Source: Pseudomonas paraeruginosa PA7 (lineage in GTDB: Bacteria > Pseudomonadota > Gammaproteobacteria > Pseudomonadales > Pseudomonadaceae). From it: a stretch of 64,000 bases of DNA. The translations under genes and the position numbers were made by a program. The DNA lies in contig NC_009656.1 of NCBI RefSeq assembly GCF_000017205.1, forward strand, positions 3,476,001 to 3,540,000, in the 5' to 3' direction. The notes beneath the pieces are model-generated. The model made no database searches and was not told the origin of the DNA. It was given only the letters and a program-made list of their open reading frames with translations. Shown piece after piece: positions 1 through 8,130 of the stretch; the stretch's first letter is position 1, and every line of letters starts with the position of its first letter.

Positions 1-2
1 GC

Positions 3-398
3 GACGAGGCGGTGCTGCTGGGCATGGGCAGCGACCATGGCGAAGTGGCGGCCGCCGATGACTGGGGCGGGCCGCTGCGGATCAAGCAGGTGCCGCCGGC
101 GCGCGAGGACAGCTGGGAGCGACGCTTCCTCCAGGCCGGCCTGCCGGCCTCGCTTACCGACTGGCGCGGCGAGCGCCGCCGGACGCTGCGCGAAGCCCTC
201 GCCCAGGCACGGCTGCAACGCGCCATCGGGGTGATCTACCGGCCGCAGAGCGAGCGCCTGAGCCACTACTACGAGGCGGTGCTGGCCGAGCAGTTCGACG
301 CCTACCTGTGGTTCGAGCGCGGCACGCCGGTTACTCCGCTGGATCCGCTGGACGGCGGCACCGGCGCGGAAAGCGAAACCTACCCCTTCGGAGTCTGA
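3..398 (+). CDS. Erythromycin-esterase-family protein, C-terminal part only
   Basis: The open frame enters from the left edge of the window, so only the last 131 or so codons are seen. The ending, including a DDW motif, an AIGVIYRP block, SHYYEAVLAEQFDAYLWF and a terminal ETYPFGV, matches the C-terminus of erythromycin-esterase-like hydrolases, as I recall that family. These proteins hydrolyse or modify unknown substrates and many are not resistance enzymes. The stop at 396-398 lies one base before the ATG of the phosphoribosyltransferase. The pair is therefore co-transcribed; the two domains are also found fused in other bacteria, as far as I recall. The catalytic region is outside the window, so activity cannot be judged. 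Confidence 0.8.
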   Translation, partial: DEAVLLGMGSDHGEVAAADDWGGPLRIKQVPPAREDSWERRFLQAGLPASLTDWRGERRRTLREALAQARLQRAIGVIYRPQSERLSHYYEAVLAEQFDAYLWFERGTPVTPLDPLDGGTGAESETYPFGV

Positions 399-399
399 G

Positions 400-1050
400 A
401 TGAGCTATCCACGCTTCGCCGACCGCCGCCACGCCGGCCGCGAGCTGGCCGCCCGGCTGCGCGGCCTGCGCTTGCCACGGCCGCTGGTGCTGGCCCTGCC
501 GCGCGGCGGGGTGCCGGTCGCCTACGAGATCGCCCTGGTCCTGGCGGCGCCGCTGGACCTGCTGCTGGTGCGCAAGATCGGCGCGCCGGGCCATCCGGAG
601 TTCGCCCTCGGCGCGGTGGTCGACGGTGCCGATCCACACTGGGTGGTGGACGAGCGCATGATGGAACTGTTCAAGCCGCCACCGGACTGGTTCCAGCACG
701 AGCTCGCCGTGCAACTGCGCGAACTGGAGCGTCGCCGCGCACGCTACTGCCGGCAACGGCCGGCGCCGCGGATAGAGGGTCGCGACGTGCTGCTGGTGGA
801 CGACGGCATGGCCACCGGCAGCAGCGCCCTCGCCGGCCTCCAGGCTCTGCGCCGGCAAGCCCCGCGCTCGCTGCGTCTGGCGCTGCCGGTGGCGTCGGCG
901 GCGAGCGTGGTACGCCTGCGCCCGCTGCTGGACGAACTGGTCTGCCTGGACACGCCGGAGACCTTCCGCGCGGTGGGCGATCACTACCGGGACTTCCACC
1001 CGCTCGACGACGACGAAGTCATCGAGCTGCTCGCCGCCGTCCCGCATTGA
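400..1050 (+). CDS. Phosphoribosyltransferase-domain protein
   Basis: This 216-residue cytoplasmic protein has a type I phosphoribosyltransferase fold. The PRPP-binding loop is visible as LLVDDGMATGSSA near residues 128-140, where two acidic residues are followed by a small/threonine-rich turn. An upstream LALPRGGVPVAYEIA segment is typical of the orphan PRTases that accompany erythromycin-esterase domains. The start at 400 follows the upstream stop by one base and GGAGTC lies just ahead, so translational coupling is likely. The substrate is unknown and I do not assign a base specificity. The gene ends 135 bases before the end of the convergent operon on the other strand. Confidence 0.8.
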   Translation: MSYPRFADRRHAGRELAARLRGLRLPRPLVLALPRGGVPVAYEIALVLAAPLDLLLVRKIGAPGHPEFALGAVVDGADPHWVVDERMMELFKPPPDWFQHELAVQLRELERRRARYCRQRPAPRIEGRDVLLVDDGMATGSSALAGLQALRRQAPRSLRLALPVASAASVVRLRPLLDELVCLDTPETFRAVGDHYRDFHPLDDDEVIELLAAVPH

Positions 1051-1185
1051 CCCTGCGCGCCCCGATGCGCGTCTTTCCATCGATGCGAGGCGGACCGCCA
1101 GATGATCGACGACCGGCGGATCCGCGAACGCCGGGAGCGCGCCGGCCCCCGGCGGCGGCATCGAGTCCGCCGTCGCGCCGGCTCG

Positions 1186-1524
1186 TCACTGGGCCGCTGG
1201 CCGGTCGGCGCTCCCTCCGCTTTCCGGCACGTAGATCATCCGCCCGTCGGCCAGGCGGTAGGTCACCCCGGCGCGGCTGCCCTGCCCTTCGCCGATTTCG
1301 CCGCTGGCCTGGTAGCGCTTCAGTTCCTTGCCATCCTTGACCAGCATGCGCATGTCCGCCTCGCCGGGGTTCTCGACCACCACGACCTTGTCCTGGCTGA
1401 ACGGATTGAGCGGGTTGCGCACGATGACGATCAGGAGAATGCCGATCACCACCAGGAACAGGTCGATCAGGTTGACCATCGAGAGGATCGGGTCGTCCGC
1501 CTCGTCGTGTTCGAGGAAGCGCAT
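1186..1524 (-). CDS. DUF2149 / ExbD-like membrane protein
   Basis: This 112-residue protein has a short cytoplasmic N-terminus, one transmembrane helix (about residues 16-36, FLVVIGILLIVIV) and a soluble periplasmic tail with a conserved GVTYRLADGRMIYVPE ending. That topology resembles ExbD/TolR, and the family fits DUF2149. Its ATG overlaps the stop of the MotA/ExbB-like gene (ATGA), and it is the last gene of the four-gene operon with the CobN-like protein and the TonB-dependent receptor. By inference it is the ExbD half of a dedicated energising pair, or an accessory subunit of the chelatase complex. The start is fixed by the overlap. Confidence 0.75.
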   Translation of the reverse strand: MRFLEHDEADDPILSMVNLIDLFLVVIGILLIVIVRNPLNPFSQDKVVVVENPGEADMRMLVKDGKELKRYQASGEIGEGQGSRAGVTYRLADGRMIYVPESGGSADRPAAQ

Positions 1525-2000
1525 CAGCCGGCCTCCCGCGCGCGCTCGACGGCGCGCAGTTCCTGGAGCAGCCAGCGGCGACGCACGGTGAGGATGAAGA
1601 AGGTGACGCTGGCGGCGACCAGGGCCAGGATCACCGCGGAAAACGCCACCACCAGGTTCTCGCCGATACCTTGCGCATCGTTGCGGGTCAGCGCCAGCAG
1701 CGCCGGCCCCATCGGGATCATGGTCGCCACCAGGCCGAGCATCGGCGCGCTGCGCGAGGTGACCCGCAGCCACTCCAGGCGCTGCATGATCCACAGTTCG
1801 AGATCGTCGCTGTTGCCGCCGTGCAACGCCTGCCACGCCGCCAGGCGCGAACGGTAGCGCCCGCGATGGCGCTGCCAGGCTTCCACGGCGAAGCCGCCAA
1901 GGGCGACGAAGGCATAGGCCAGCGCGGCGAGGATCAACAGCAGCACCGGGACGAGGAACAGGCGGGTGAGTTCGTAGAGGCTGGTTTCCAGGCCATTCAT
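1524..2000 (-). CDS. MotA/TolQ/ExbB-like proton-channel family protein
   Basis: This 158-residue protein has about three hydrophobic segments: residues 12-37, then the APMLGLVATMIPMGPALLAL block, and the last FSAVILALVAASVTFFIL helix. The GLVATMIPMGPAL segment corresponds to the signature helix of the MotA/TolQ/ExbB family (GLLGTVxGM type). It is shorter than ExbB (about 240 residues). The ATG overlaps the stop of the upstream CobN-like gene and its own stop overlaps the downstream DUF2149 start. Position in a TonB-receptor operon suggests that it energises outer-membrane uptake or drives the exported chelatase; this is inference. Confidence 0.75.
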   Translation of the reverse strand: MNGLETSLYELTRLFLVPVLLLILAALAYAFVALGGFAVEAWQRHRGRYRSRLAAWQALHGGNSDDLELWIMQRLEWLRVTSRSAPMLGLVATMIPMGPALLALTRNDAQGIGENLVVAFSAVILALVAASVTFFILTVRRRWLLQELRAVERAREAG

Positions 2001-5000
2001 GAGCGATTTTCCATCAGGAGACGATTGACTACGGATTGCCGGACGGCACCGGCGACGAACAGCGCGAGCAGCGCGGCGGCGGCCAGCCAGAACCACCGCT
2101 GCGGCTCGCCGGGCGGGGGCGGCGCGACTTCTTCGAGGACGCGGCCGCTGACCGTTTCGCCGGCGCCGGACGCCGCGGCGCCCTCCGCCTGCGCCGCGGC
2201 CTCGCCGAAGCCGCCGGCCATCCGTTCGATGAATTCACGGGTGGTCGCCGCGCCGGCCTCGCCGGCGCCGGCGGCCGCCAGTTGCCGCCAGCGCTCGGCC
2301 AGTTCGCGGCGGGTCTGCTCGCTGGCGTCCCAGTAGCCCTTGCGGATCGCCTCGGCCATGCGCGCGATGATCTGCGCCTGGGCGGTCGGATTGTGCGTTT
2401 CGAACCACTCGGCGAGACCCAGCTCGCGGCGGTCCATGACGAAGGTGTCGTGCAACGCCTGCCACTGGTCGGCGCGGACCATGGTGCGATCCGCCGCCTG
2501 CCAGCCCCACAGGTTGTTGGCCAGGTCGAGCATTTCCAGGCTGCCGGCGTAGCCCTCGCGCTGCATCGCGGCGATCCACTGCGGGCTGAGGTAGCGCCCG
2601 CGCAGCTCGCTGGCGAGGAACTGCGCGGCGGCCGTGGTGCGCGGCTGGCGCTGGCGCAGGTCGGCGATGTACAGCGCCGGGCTGGCGCCGTCGAGGTAGC
2701 GTACCGCCAGTGACAGGCCGCCGAGGTACTCGAACGGGTGGTCGGTGGAGAGCACGCCGTTGAGCGTCGAAGAGCGCGAGAGGAGCGCCGCCTGGACGCC
2801 CTTCAACTGTTCGGCGAACAGGTTGCCGCCGTCCAGCTTCACGCCCCAGTCGCGACTGCCGTAGGCATACTGCAAGCGCCCGAGGAACTGCTCGGCGAGC
2901 GCCGAGTCGTCGTCCCAGCGGGTGGAGTCGAGGGTCAGTTGCGTTACCCCGGTGCCGTAGTCGCCCGGCGCGTTGCCGAACAGCCGCAGGCGCGACAGGC
3001 GCTGCGCCAGTGGCGCTTCGATGCCGCGTTCGCGCAGGCGCCGCTCCAGCGCCTGGCTGTTGCGCGCCAGCGGGTTGCCCGGCTCGTCCAGCGCGGCGAG
3101 GCGCTCGATGGCCTCGGCGAGCAGGCGCATGAAGCCGTCGAACTGGTCGCGGTAGACACTGGTCACCTGTAGCACCACGTCCACCCGTGGGCGTCCCAGC
3201 TCCGCCGCCGGCACGATGTCCAGCGCCAGCAGGCGGCCACCGGCGTCCCAGCGCGGGCGCAGGCCGAGGGCGTGCAGCGCCTGGCTTTCGACGATGCCCA
3301 GGTGGCGCATGGTTTCCGACGACCAGAGGCTGAAGGCGAGCTTTTCCGGCGCCCTGCCCTGGTGCTCGGCGCGGTAGCTTTCCAGCAGTTGGCCGAAGGC
3401 CTCGGCGCCGGCTTCGTAGGCGGCGCGGGTCGGTACCTTGTCGGCCTCGAAGGCGAACAGGTTGCGCCCGCTGGGCACCTGCGGATTGCGGATCGGATCG
3501 CCGCCCGGTCCGGGTGCGACGAAGCGCCCGGCGAGGCCGGCGAGCAACGCCTCCAGTTCGCCGGTGGCGGCGAGCTGGCGGTCCAGCTCGCGGGCGCGCA
3601 GCAGCTGTTCGCGCAGGCGCGGGTCGGCCACACCCGCGATCTCGTCGCCGTCGCGCAGGTAGCGTTGCAACGTGCGGTAGGCGCGGCTGTCGCGCACTGC
3701 CTTGAAGTCGCTGGCGAAGAGTTCCCCGGGATCGAGGCCGAGCGCGCGGTAGTAGGGTTCGCCGAGTTGCTGCATGACGGTGCCCAGGCGCAGCTCCGGC
3801 GCCGCGGCGACGCCGAAGGTGTGCAGCCCCAGCGGCATCGCCGCGCCGGCCAGTCGGTGCAGGTGGTCGTGGAGCACACCGAGGAACGCCGGGAAATCCT
3901 CGCGCATCGCCGCCTCGCTCCAGCCCAGGTCGTCGTTCATGTGCGCCGCCAGAACCGCCGCGCGGATCTGCCCGGCGCTGCGCTCGCGCACCGCGCCTTC
4001 GTCCAGCTGCTGGTACTCGTGGATCAGTTGGTGCAGGTCGCGCAGTTCGTCGTACAGCCCGGCCGGGGCGAACGGCGGCGTCTGGTGGCTGACGGTGACC
4101 GCGCGCCCGCGCCGGCGCGCCTGGAGCGCCTCGCCAACGTTGTCCTGGATATATGGATAGAACACCGGCAGGTCGCCGAGCGCCCGCAGCGGGTAGTCGC
4201 CCACCGCCAGCCCGCGGTCCTTGCCGGGCAGCCATTCCTGGGTGCCGTGGGTGCCGAAATGGATCAGCGCGTCGGCGCCGAAGCCCTCGCGGACGAACTG
4301 GTAGACCGCCAGGTAGAGGTGGTCCGGCGGCACCGCGCTGTCGTGGTAGGCCTCGCCCGGACGGCCGGCGCGCGGCGGCTGCGGCAACAACAGGAGATTG
4401 CCCAGGCGTGCCGCCGGGAACACGAAGCGTCGCTGGCCGTCGATGTCGCGCAAGGCCCAATGTCGACTCGGGTCGCCCCAGCGCCCGCGCATCCGCTCGC
4501 GCAGATCCGCCGGCAGCGCCTCGAACCCGCGCAGGTAGGCGTCCAGCGGCAGGCTCGCGGCGAGGCCGTCGCGATACAGCGCGTCCAGGGTCTGCGGCCG
4601 GTAGTAGCCGCCGAGCAGGCGCTGGGCGGTATCGACCAGCGTGCTTTCGTCGCTCGTCGCAATCCGGTAGCCGTCCGCCCGCAGCGCCTCGCCGAGACGG
4701 GCCAGGCTGGCCGGTACGTTGAGATGCGAGGCGGCGACGTTCTTCTCGCCCTCCGGGTGGTTCCAGAACATCAGCGCCAGGTGCTTGTCCGCCGCCGGCA
4801 GGCGACGCAGGCGCAGCAGCCGGTCGAGCTTGTCCAGCAGGGCCTCGGCCTGCCCGGCCATCAGCTTCGGCTCGCCGTTCTCCAGGGCGCTGATCACCAA
4901 CGGATCGCTCATTCCCCAGGTTTCCGGCATGCCGAGGAAGGCCGCCGCGGTACGCGGCGCCACCCCGCTGGCGGCGGCCAGCCAGTCGGCCTCGTTGCCG

Positions 5001-5842
5001 TCGCGGTAGCCGAGGGTCTGCAATACCGGCACGTCCAGCGCGAGGAACTCGGCACGGCGCGCCGGGCCGTTCTGCAGGTGCTGCAGGTTGACCAGCGCCT
5101 GGACATCGGCGCCAGCGAAGGACTTCCTCAACGCGTCCGGATCGCTGTCGTCGAACCACGCCGCCAGCGGCGCCTGGCCGTGCCGCTCGCTACGCCGCAA
5201 CAGTTCGTCGATGGCGCCGGTCTGGGCGTCGGCGATGGCCCCGCGCGGAATGAGGAAGGCGATGCGCGGGGCATCGCTGGCCCAGCGCGAGGCGCCCCAG
5301 GCCAGGTAGTCGGCGAGGCCGGCGAACGGCGCCGGTGCGTCGGGATGATAGAAGCCGGCCTGCGCCAGGGGCTGCGGCGCCGGCAACGCGTCGACGGGCA
5401 GGCCGGCATGCCAGCGTCGGACCGCCTCGAACAGCCGGCGCAGGTTGGCTTCACCGCCGTTCGCGTAGTAGCCGACCAGGCGCCCGCCCAGCGCCGCCGG
5501 CAGGTTGCCGAAACCCGGCGGACCGCCGCCGACGCGGATCCAGGGTTGCGTCCCGCCTTGCAAGCGCTCGCCCAGCGCCTGCTCGACCTGGGCGCGGTCG
5601 GTCGGACGCGGCGTGTCGAGGATCAGCAGGTCGCCGCCGTCCAGCCAGTCGCCGGGCGGCGCCTCGCCAATGCCGAGGCGCAGGCCGCGCAACTCGACAC
5701 CGGCCTCGCGCGCCCATCCGGCTAGGCGCTGGTGCTTGCCCGGGAGGACGAAGTCGCTGCTGAGCAGACGCACCTGGGCCGGCTCCGCCCAGGCACAGAG
5801 ACCGACCAGCAGCGCGCCGCAGAAGAGTAGCGAACGGCGCAT
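1997..5842 (-). CDS. Exported CobN-like metal chelatase subunit
   Basis: This 1281-residue protein is homologous to the large CobN/BchH/ChlH subunit of magnesium and cobalt chelatases. Typical blocks include FWNHPEGEKNVAASHLNVP, a DALIHFGTHGTQEWLPGK motif, GRNLFAFEADKVP and FEYLGGLSLAVRYL. Unlike cytoplasmic CobN it starts with a cleavable-looking signal (MRRSLLFCGALLVGLCAWA) and ends with a transmembrane anchor (WFWLAAAALLALFVAGAV) and a short basic tail. It is therefore predicted to work in the periplasm, tethered to the inner membrane. It lies between a TonB receptor and a MotA/ExbB-DUF2149 pair and shares their Zur-box promoter. No CobS/CobT partner is present. Metal removal from, or insertion into, an imported tetrapyrrole-like ligand is a plausible role but unproven. 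The start at 5842 was chosen because ATGA overlaps the upstream stop and begins the signal peptide. Confidence 0.85.
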   Translation of the reverse strand: MRRSLLFCGALLVGLCAWAEPAQVRLLSSDFVLPGKHQRLAGWAREAGVELRGLRLGIGEAPPGDWLDGGDLLILDTPRPTDRAQVEQALGERLQGGTQPWIRVGGGPPGFGNLPAALGGRLVGYYANGGEANLRRLFEAVRRWHAGLPVDALPAPQPLAQAGFYHPDAPAPFAGLADYLAWGASRWASDAPRIAFLIPRGAIADAQTGAIDELLRRSERHGQAPLAAWFDDSDPDALRKSFAGADVQALVNLQHLQNGPARRAEFLALDVPVLQTLGYRDGNEADWLAAASGVAPRTAAAFLGMPETWGMSDPLVISALENGEPKLMAGQAEALLDKLDRLLRLRRLPAADKHLALMFWNHPEGEKNVAASHLNVPASLARLGEALRADGYRIATSDESTLVDTAQRLLGGYYRPQTLDALYRDGLAASLPLDAYLRGFEALPADLRERMRGRWGDPSRHWALRDIDGQRRFVFPAARLGNLLLLPQPPRAGRPGEAYHDSAVPPDHLYLAVYQFVREGFGADALIHFGTHGTQEWLPGKDRGLAVGDYPLRALGDLPVFYPYIQDNVGEALQARRRGRAVTVSHQTPPFAPAGLYDELRDLHQLIHEYQQLDEGAVRERSAGQIRAAVLAAHMNDDLGWSEAAMREDFPAFLGVLHDHLHRLAGAAMPLGLHTFGVAAAPELRLGTVMQQLGEPYYRALGLDPGELFASDFKAVRDSRAYRTLQRYLRDGDEIAGVADPRLREQLLRARELDRQLAATGELEALLAGLAGRFVAPGPGGDPIRNPQVPSGRNLFAFEADKVPTRAAYEAGAEAFGQLLESYRAEHQGRAPEKLAFSLWSSETMRHLGIVESQALHALGLRPRWDAGGRLLALDIVPAAELGRPRVDVVLQVTSVYRDQFDGFMRLLAEAIERLAALDEPGNPLARNSQALERRLRERGIEAPLAQRLSRLRLFGNAPGDYGTGVTQLTLDSTRWDDDSALAEQFLGRLQYAYGSRDWGVKLDGGNLFAEQLKGVQAALLSRSSTLNGVLSTDHPFEYLGGLSLAVRYLDGASPALYIADLRQRQPRTTAAAQFLASELRGRYLSPQWIAAMQREGYAGSLEMLDLANNLWGWQAADRTMVRADQWQALHDTFVMDRRELGLAEWFETHNPTAQAQIIARMAEAIRKGYWDASEQTRRELAERWRQLAAAGAGEAGAATTREFIERMAGGFGEAAAQAEGAAASGAGETVSGRVLEEVAPPPPGEPQRWFWLAAAALLALFVAGAVRQSVVNRLLMENRS

Positions 5843-7803
5843 CAGAAGCTCGCCACCAGACCGAGATGGAAGGTCCGCCCAGGTTCGGCATAGGTGAAGT
5901 GCGTGTCGTCGTCGGCCAGGCGTTGGTCGCCGAGGTTCTCGATGCCGCCGCGCAGGGTCAGGTTCTCGCTGAGCTTCCGGCTCAGCTCCAGGTGCCACAG
6001 GCTGTAGGCCGGCAAGGCATAGCCGACGTTGCTGCTGTAGGTCACCTGGCTGCCGACGTATTCGGTGCGCAACTGGGCGCTGAAGTGCGCGTCGGGCGTC
6101 CAGCGCAACTGGCTGTTGGCGAGGTGGCGGGCACGGTCGCCAAGGCGCTGGCCAACGGTGCGGTTGCGCGCGTCGAGATAGGTGTAGTTGAACTCCCAGC
6201 GCAGGTCCGCGGGCAGGTCGACGCCACCACCCAGTTCGATGCCGCGGATCCGCGCCTTCTCGACGTTCTCGTAGTTGCGCACTTCGGCGCCGCGTACCCC
6301 GCAGCGCGCTACGCAGACGGTCTGGATCAGGTCGTTGACGTCGTTCTCGAACAGCGTGCCCTTCAGCGTCCAGCCGTCGCCCTGGTAGTCGGCGCCCAGT
6401 TCGTAGGAGGTGTTGGTTTCCGGCTTCAGGTCGGGATTGCCGTAGATGGTGAAGCGCCCGCCGCCGCCCACCGCCGCATACTCCGGCGACAACTGCTTCA
6501 GGCTCGGCGCCTTGTAGCCGCGGCCGACACCGGCGCGCAGGGTCAGCGCATCGGAAAGATGGTGCAGCAGGTACAGGCGCGGACTGCTTTCCCAGCCGAA
6601 CGCCTCATGCTTGTCGAAGCGGCTGCCGAGGGTCAGCGACCAGTCCGGGCCGAAGGCGATCTCGTCCTGCAGGAACCACGCCTTGTGTCGCGCGCTGGCG
6701 TCGCCGGCGGTATTCACCGAGCGATCCTCCAGTTCTTCCTTGCGCCATTCGCCGCCGAGGGTGAAGAGATGCCGCTCGAAGGCCGGCAGGCTGAGGTGGC
6801 CGTCGACCACGCTGTCGGTAAGGCGCTGCGGGTTGCTCGGCGATTGTCCGTCGGAACGTGCGTTGTGCCGCTCCAGGCGGTTGCGGTAGGTGCGCAGCTG
6901 GCTGCTGCCCCAGTCCCACTGGCCATTGTGGGCGAGCGACCAGCGCTCGCGTTCGATCACGTCGCGCGACTCGTAGTAGCGCGAGCGCGGCCCGCCGGTC
7001 TCGCTGTTGCGCCAGCGTCGTTCGCGCCCGCGCTGATGGCCGAGCTCGATGCGCTGGGCTTCGTCAGGAGTCCAGCTGAGGTTCAGCCCGGCGCTGTCGG
7101 CGTTGCCGCCCTCCAGCTCGGAAAGCCGGCGATCGTCGGCGTCCGGGGTTTCCTGCTGGCGGCGGCTCTCGCCATTCAGGGCGAGGCCCAGCTTGCCGGG
7201 CACCAGCGGCCCGGAGAGATAGGCGCCGAGCTGGTGGTTCTGTCCGCCGAGTCCGTCCTCGCGCACACCGCCATCGAGCAGGCCGCTGCCCGTCCAGGTA
7301 TCGGTGGCGCGCCGGGTGATCACGTTCACCACCCCGCCAAGGGCTTCCGAACCGTAGAGCGAGGACATCGGCCCGCGCACCACCTCGATGCGCTCGATGC
7401 TTTCCACCGGCACCCAGCCGAGGTCGAAGTCGGAATGCGCGATGGCCCCGGACGAGGTGGAAATCCGCTGGCCGTCCACCAGCACCAGGGTGTGCTCGCT
7501 GGACATGCCGCGAACGCTGATGCCCCGCCGGGACATGCCGACGCCGTTGAACTGCAGGCTTTCCGAACCGCGCAGAGCTTCCTGCAGGTCGCGCACCGGG
7601 CGCCGCCGCAGGTCCTCGGCGGCGATCAGCGAGATGCTGGCCGGGGCGTCGCGCAGCTTGCGCTCGGTATTGGTGGCGCTGACCACCGTGGGCTCCAGGT
7701 CGACCGGCGCAGCCAGCGCCAGGCAGGGGAACAGGTAGAGGACCGGCATGGCGCGGGCCAGCCGCAGTGGAGGAAGACGGCGCGGGGAGGAATGGGGGAG
7801 CAT
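5842..7803 (-). CDS. TonB-dependent outer-membrane receptor (CirA/FepA-like)
   Basis: This 653-residue protein has an N-terminal export signal ending near LALAAP, a TonB-box-like EPTVVSAT segment, a plug domain (RDLQEALRGSESLQFNGVGMSRRGISVRGM to EVVRGPMSSLYGSEALGGVVNVI, about residues 70-160) and a 22-strand-type barrel ending in a terminal Phe (LGLVASF). It resembles the siderophore/colicin receptor branch. It is the first gene of the operon with the exported CobN-like protein. A Zur-type palindrome lies about 28-50 bases upstream of the ATG, which points to zinc-starvation control and a zinc- or metallophore-related ligand. As I recall, the equivalent P. aeruginosa locus responds to zinc depletion. 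No strong ribosome-binding site precedes the chosen start; a start about 18 codons downstream is possible. Confidence 0.88.
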   Translation of the reverse strand: MLPHSSPRRLPPLRLARAMPVLYLFPCLALAAPVDLEPTVVSATNTERKLRDAPASISLIAAEDLRRRPVRDLQEALRGSESLQFNGVGMSRRGISVRGMSSEHTLVLVDGQRISTSSGAIAHSDFDLGWVPVESIERIEVVRGPMSSLYGSEALGGVVNVITRRATDTWTGSGLLDGGVREDGLGGQNHQLGAYLSGPLVPGKLGLALNGESRRQQETPDADDRRLSELEGGNADSAGLNLSWTPDEAQRIELGHQRGRERRWRNSETGGPRSRYYESRDVIERERWSLAHNGQWDWGSSQLRTYRNRLERHNARSDGQSPSNPQRLTDSVVDGHLSLPAFERHLFTLGGEWRKEELEDRSVNTAGDASARHKAWFLQDEIAFGPDWSLTLGSRFDKHEAFGWESSPRLYLLHHLSDALTLRAGVGRGYKAPSLKQLSPEYAAVGGGGRFTIYGNPDLKPETNTSYELGADYQGDGWTLKGTLFENDVNDLIQTVCVARCGVRGAEVRNYENVEKARIRGIELGGGVDLPADLRWEFNYTYLDARNRTVGQRLGDRARHLANSQLRWTPDAHFSAQLRTEYVGSQVTYSSNVGYALPAYSLWHLELSRKLSENLTLRGGIENLGDQRLADDDTHFTYAEPGRTFHLGLVASF

Positions 7804-7830
7804 GGTCGGCAGTCATGAATTATGAATAAT

Positions 7831-7853
7831 CAGAAGTTATAACATAACATTCT
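7831..7853 (-). promoter_or_regulatory. Zur box (zinc uptake regulator operator)
   Basis: The core GTTATAACATAAC at 7836-7848 is an inverted repeat of GTTAT/ATAAC. With flanks AGAA and ATTCT it matches the gamma-proteobacterial Zur consensus GTTATANTATAAC with one core mismatch. It lies 33 bases upstream of the receptor ATG, where bound repressor would block transcription of the four-gene uptake operon. The surrounding 40 bases are strongly AT-rich compared with the neighbouring genes. Confidence 0.8.
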
Positions 7854-8032
7854 ATGAGGCTAAGAACGCCAGCCGTTTTTCACGCTGCGTGCCAGGCGGG
7901 CTTCGCCGAGGTCGCCACGGTCTGCCAGGAACTGGACGATCATGCGGTCTTCGCCCGCCTCGCCCGGGTCTGGTCGACGCGGTCACCGACACAGGGAATA
8001 CCTCCAATGGAACCCGGGCAATCCGCCGGAGG

Positions 8033-8046
8033 TTGACGCAGATCAA
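8033..8046 (+). promoter_or_regulatory. ANR/Dnr (FNR-type) box of the nrdD promoter
   Basis: TTGACGCAGATCAA matches the ANR/Dnr consensus TTGAT-N4-ATCAA with one mismatch. Its centre (8039.5) is about 41 bases upstream of the transcription start predicted from a -10-like CAGAAT at 8068-8073. That is the standard position for FNR-family activation. It fits oxygen-limited or nitrate-respiration induction of the anaerobic ribonucleotide reductase. Confidence 0.75.
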
Positions 8047-8073
8047 CGTCCGCCCGGCGACGCCCGCCAGAAT

Positions 8074-8120
8074 CCACAACATATTGATGTTTTGAAAAAA
8101 CAAAACACATCATGTTGTGG
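8074..8120 (+). promoter_or_regulatory. Pair of NrdR-like boxes within a large inverted repeat
   Basis: Two 16-base sites at 8074-8089 and 8105-8120 resemble the NrdR box. The first matches 9 of 10 positions of the core CWATATMTWG; the second matches 7 of 10. Their centres are 31 bases apart, three helical turns, as in known NrdR pairs. Together they form a long inverted repeat: CCACAACAT and GTTTTG on the left pair with CAAAAC and ATGTTGTGG on the right around an A-rich centre. The pair covers the predicted transcription start and leader of nrdD, a position suited to repression when dATP is high. The hairpin could also act in the RNA. Confidence 0.65.
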
Positions 8121-8130
8121 AGAATCTGAA

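Noticed and set aside
2235..5159. 974-codon alternative frame inside the CobN-like gene
   Set aside because: It is Arg/Pro/Ala-rich shadow sequence without motifs, while the 1281-residue frame carries all CobN signatures.
7854..8036. 60-codon frame next to the Zur box
   Set aside because: The ATG has no ribosome-binding site, since the Zur operator occupies that position, and the product has no recognisable domain. It may be a fragment of a lost gene.
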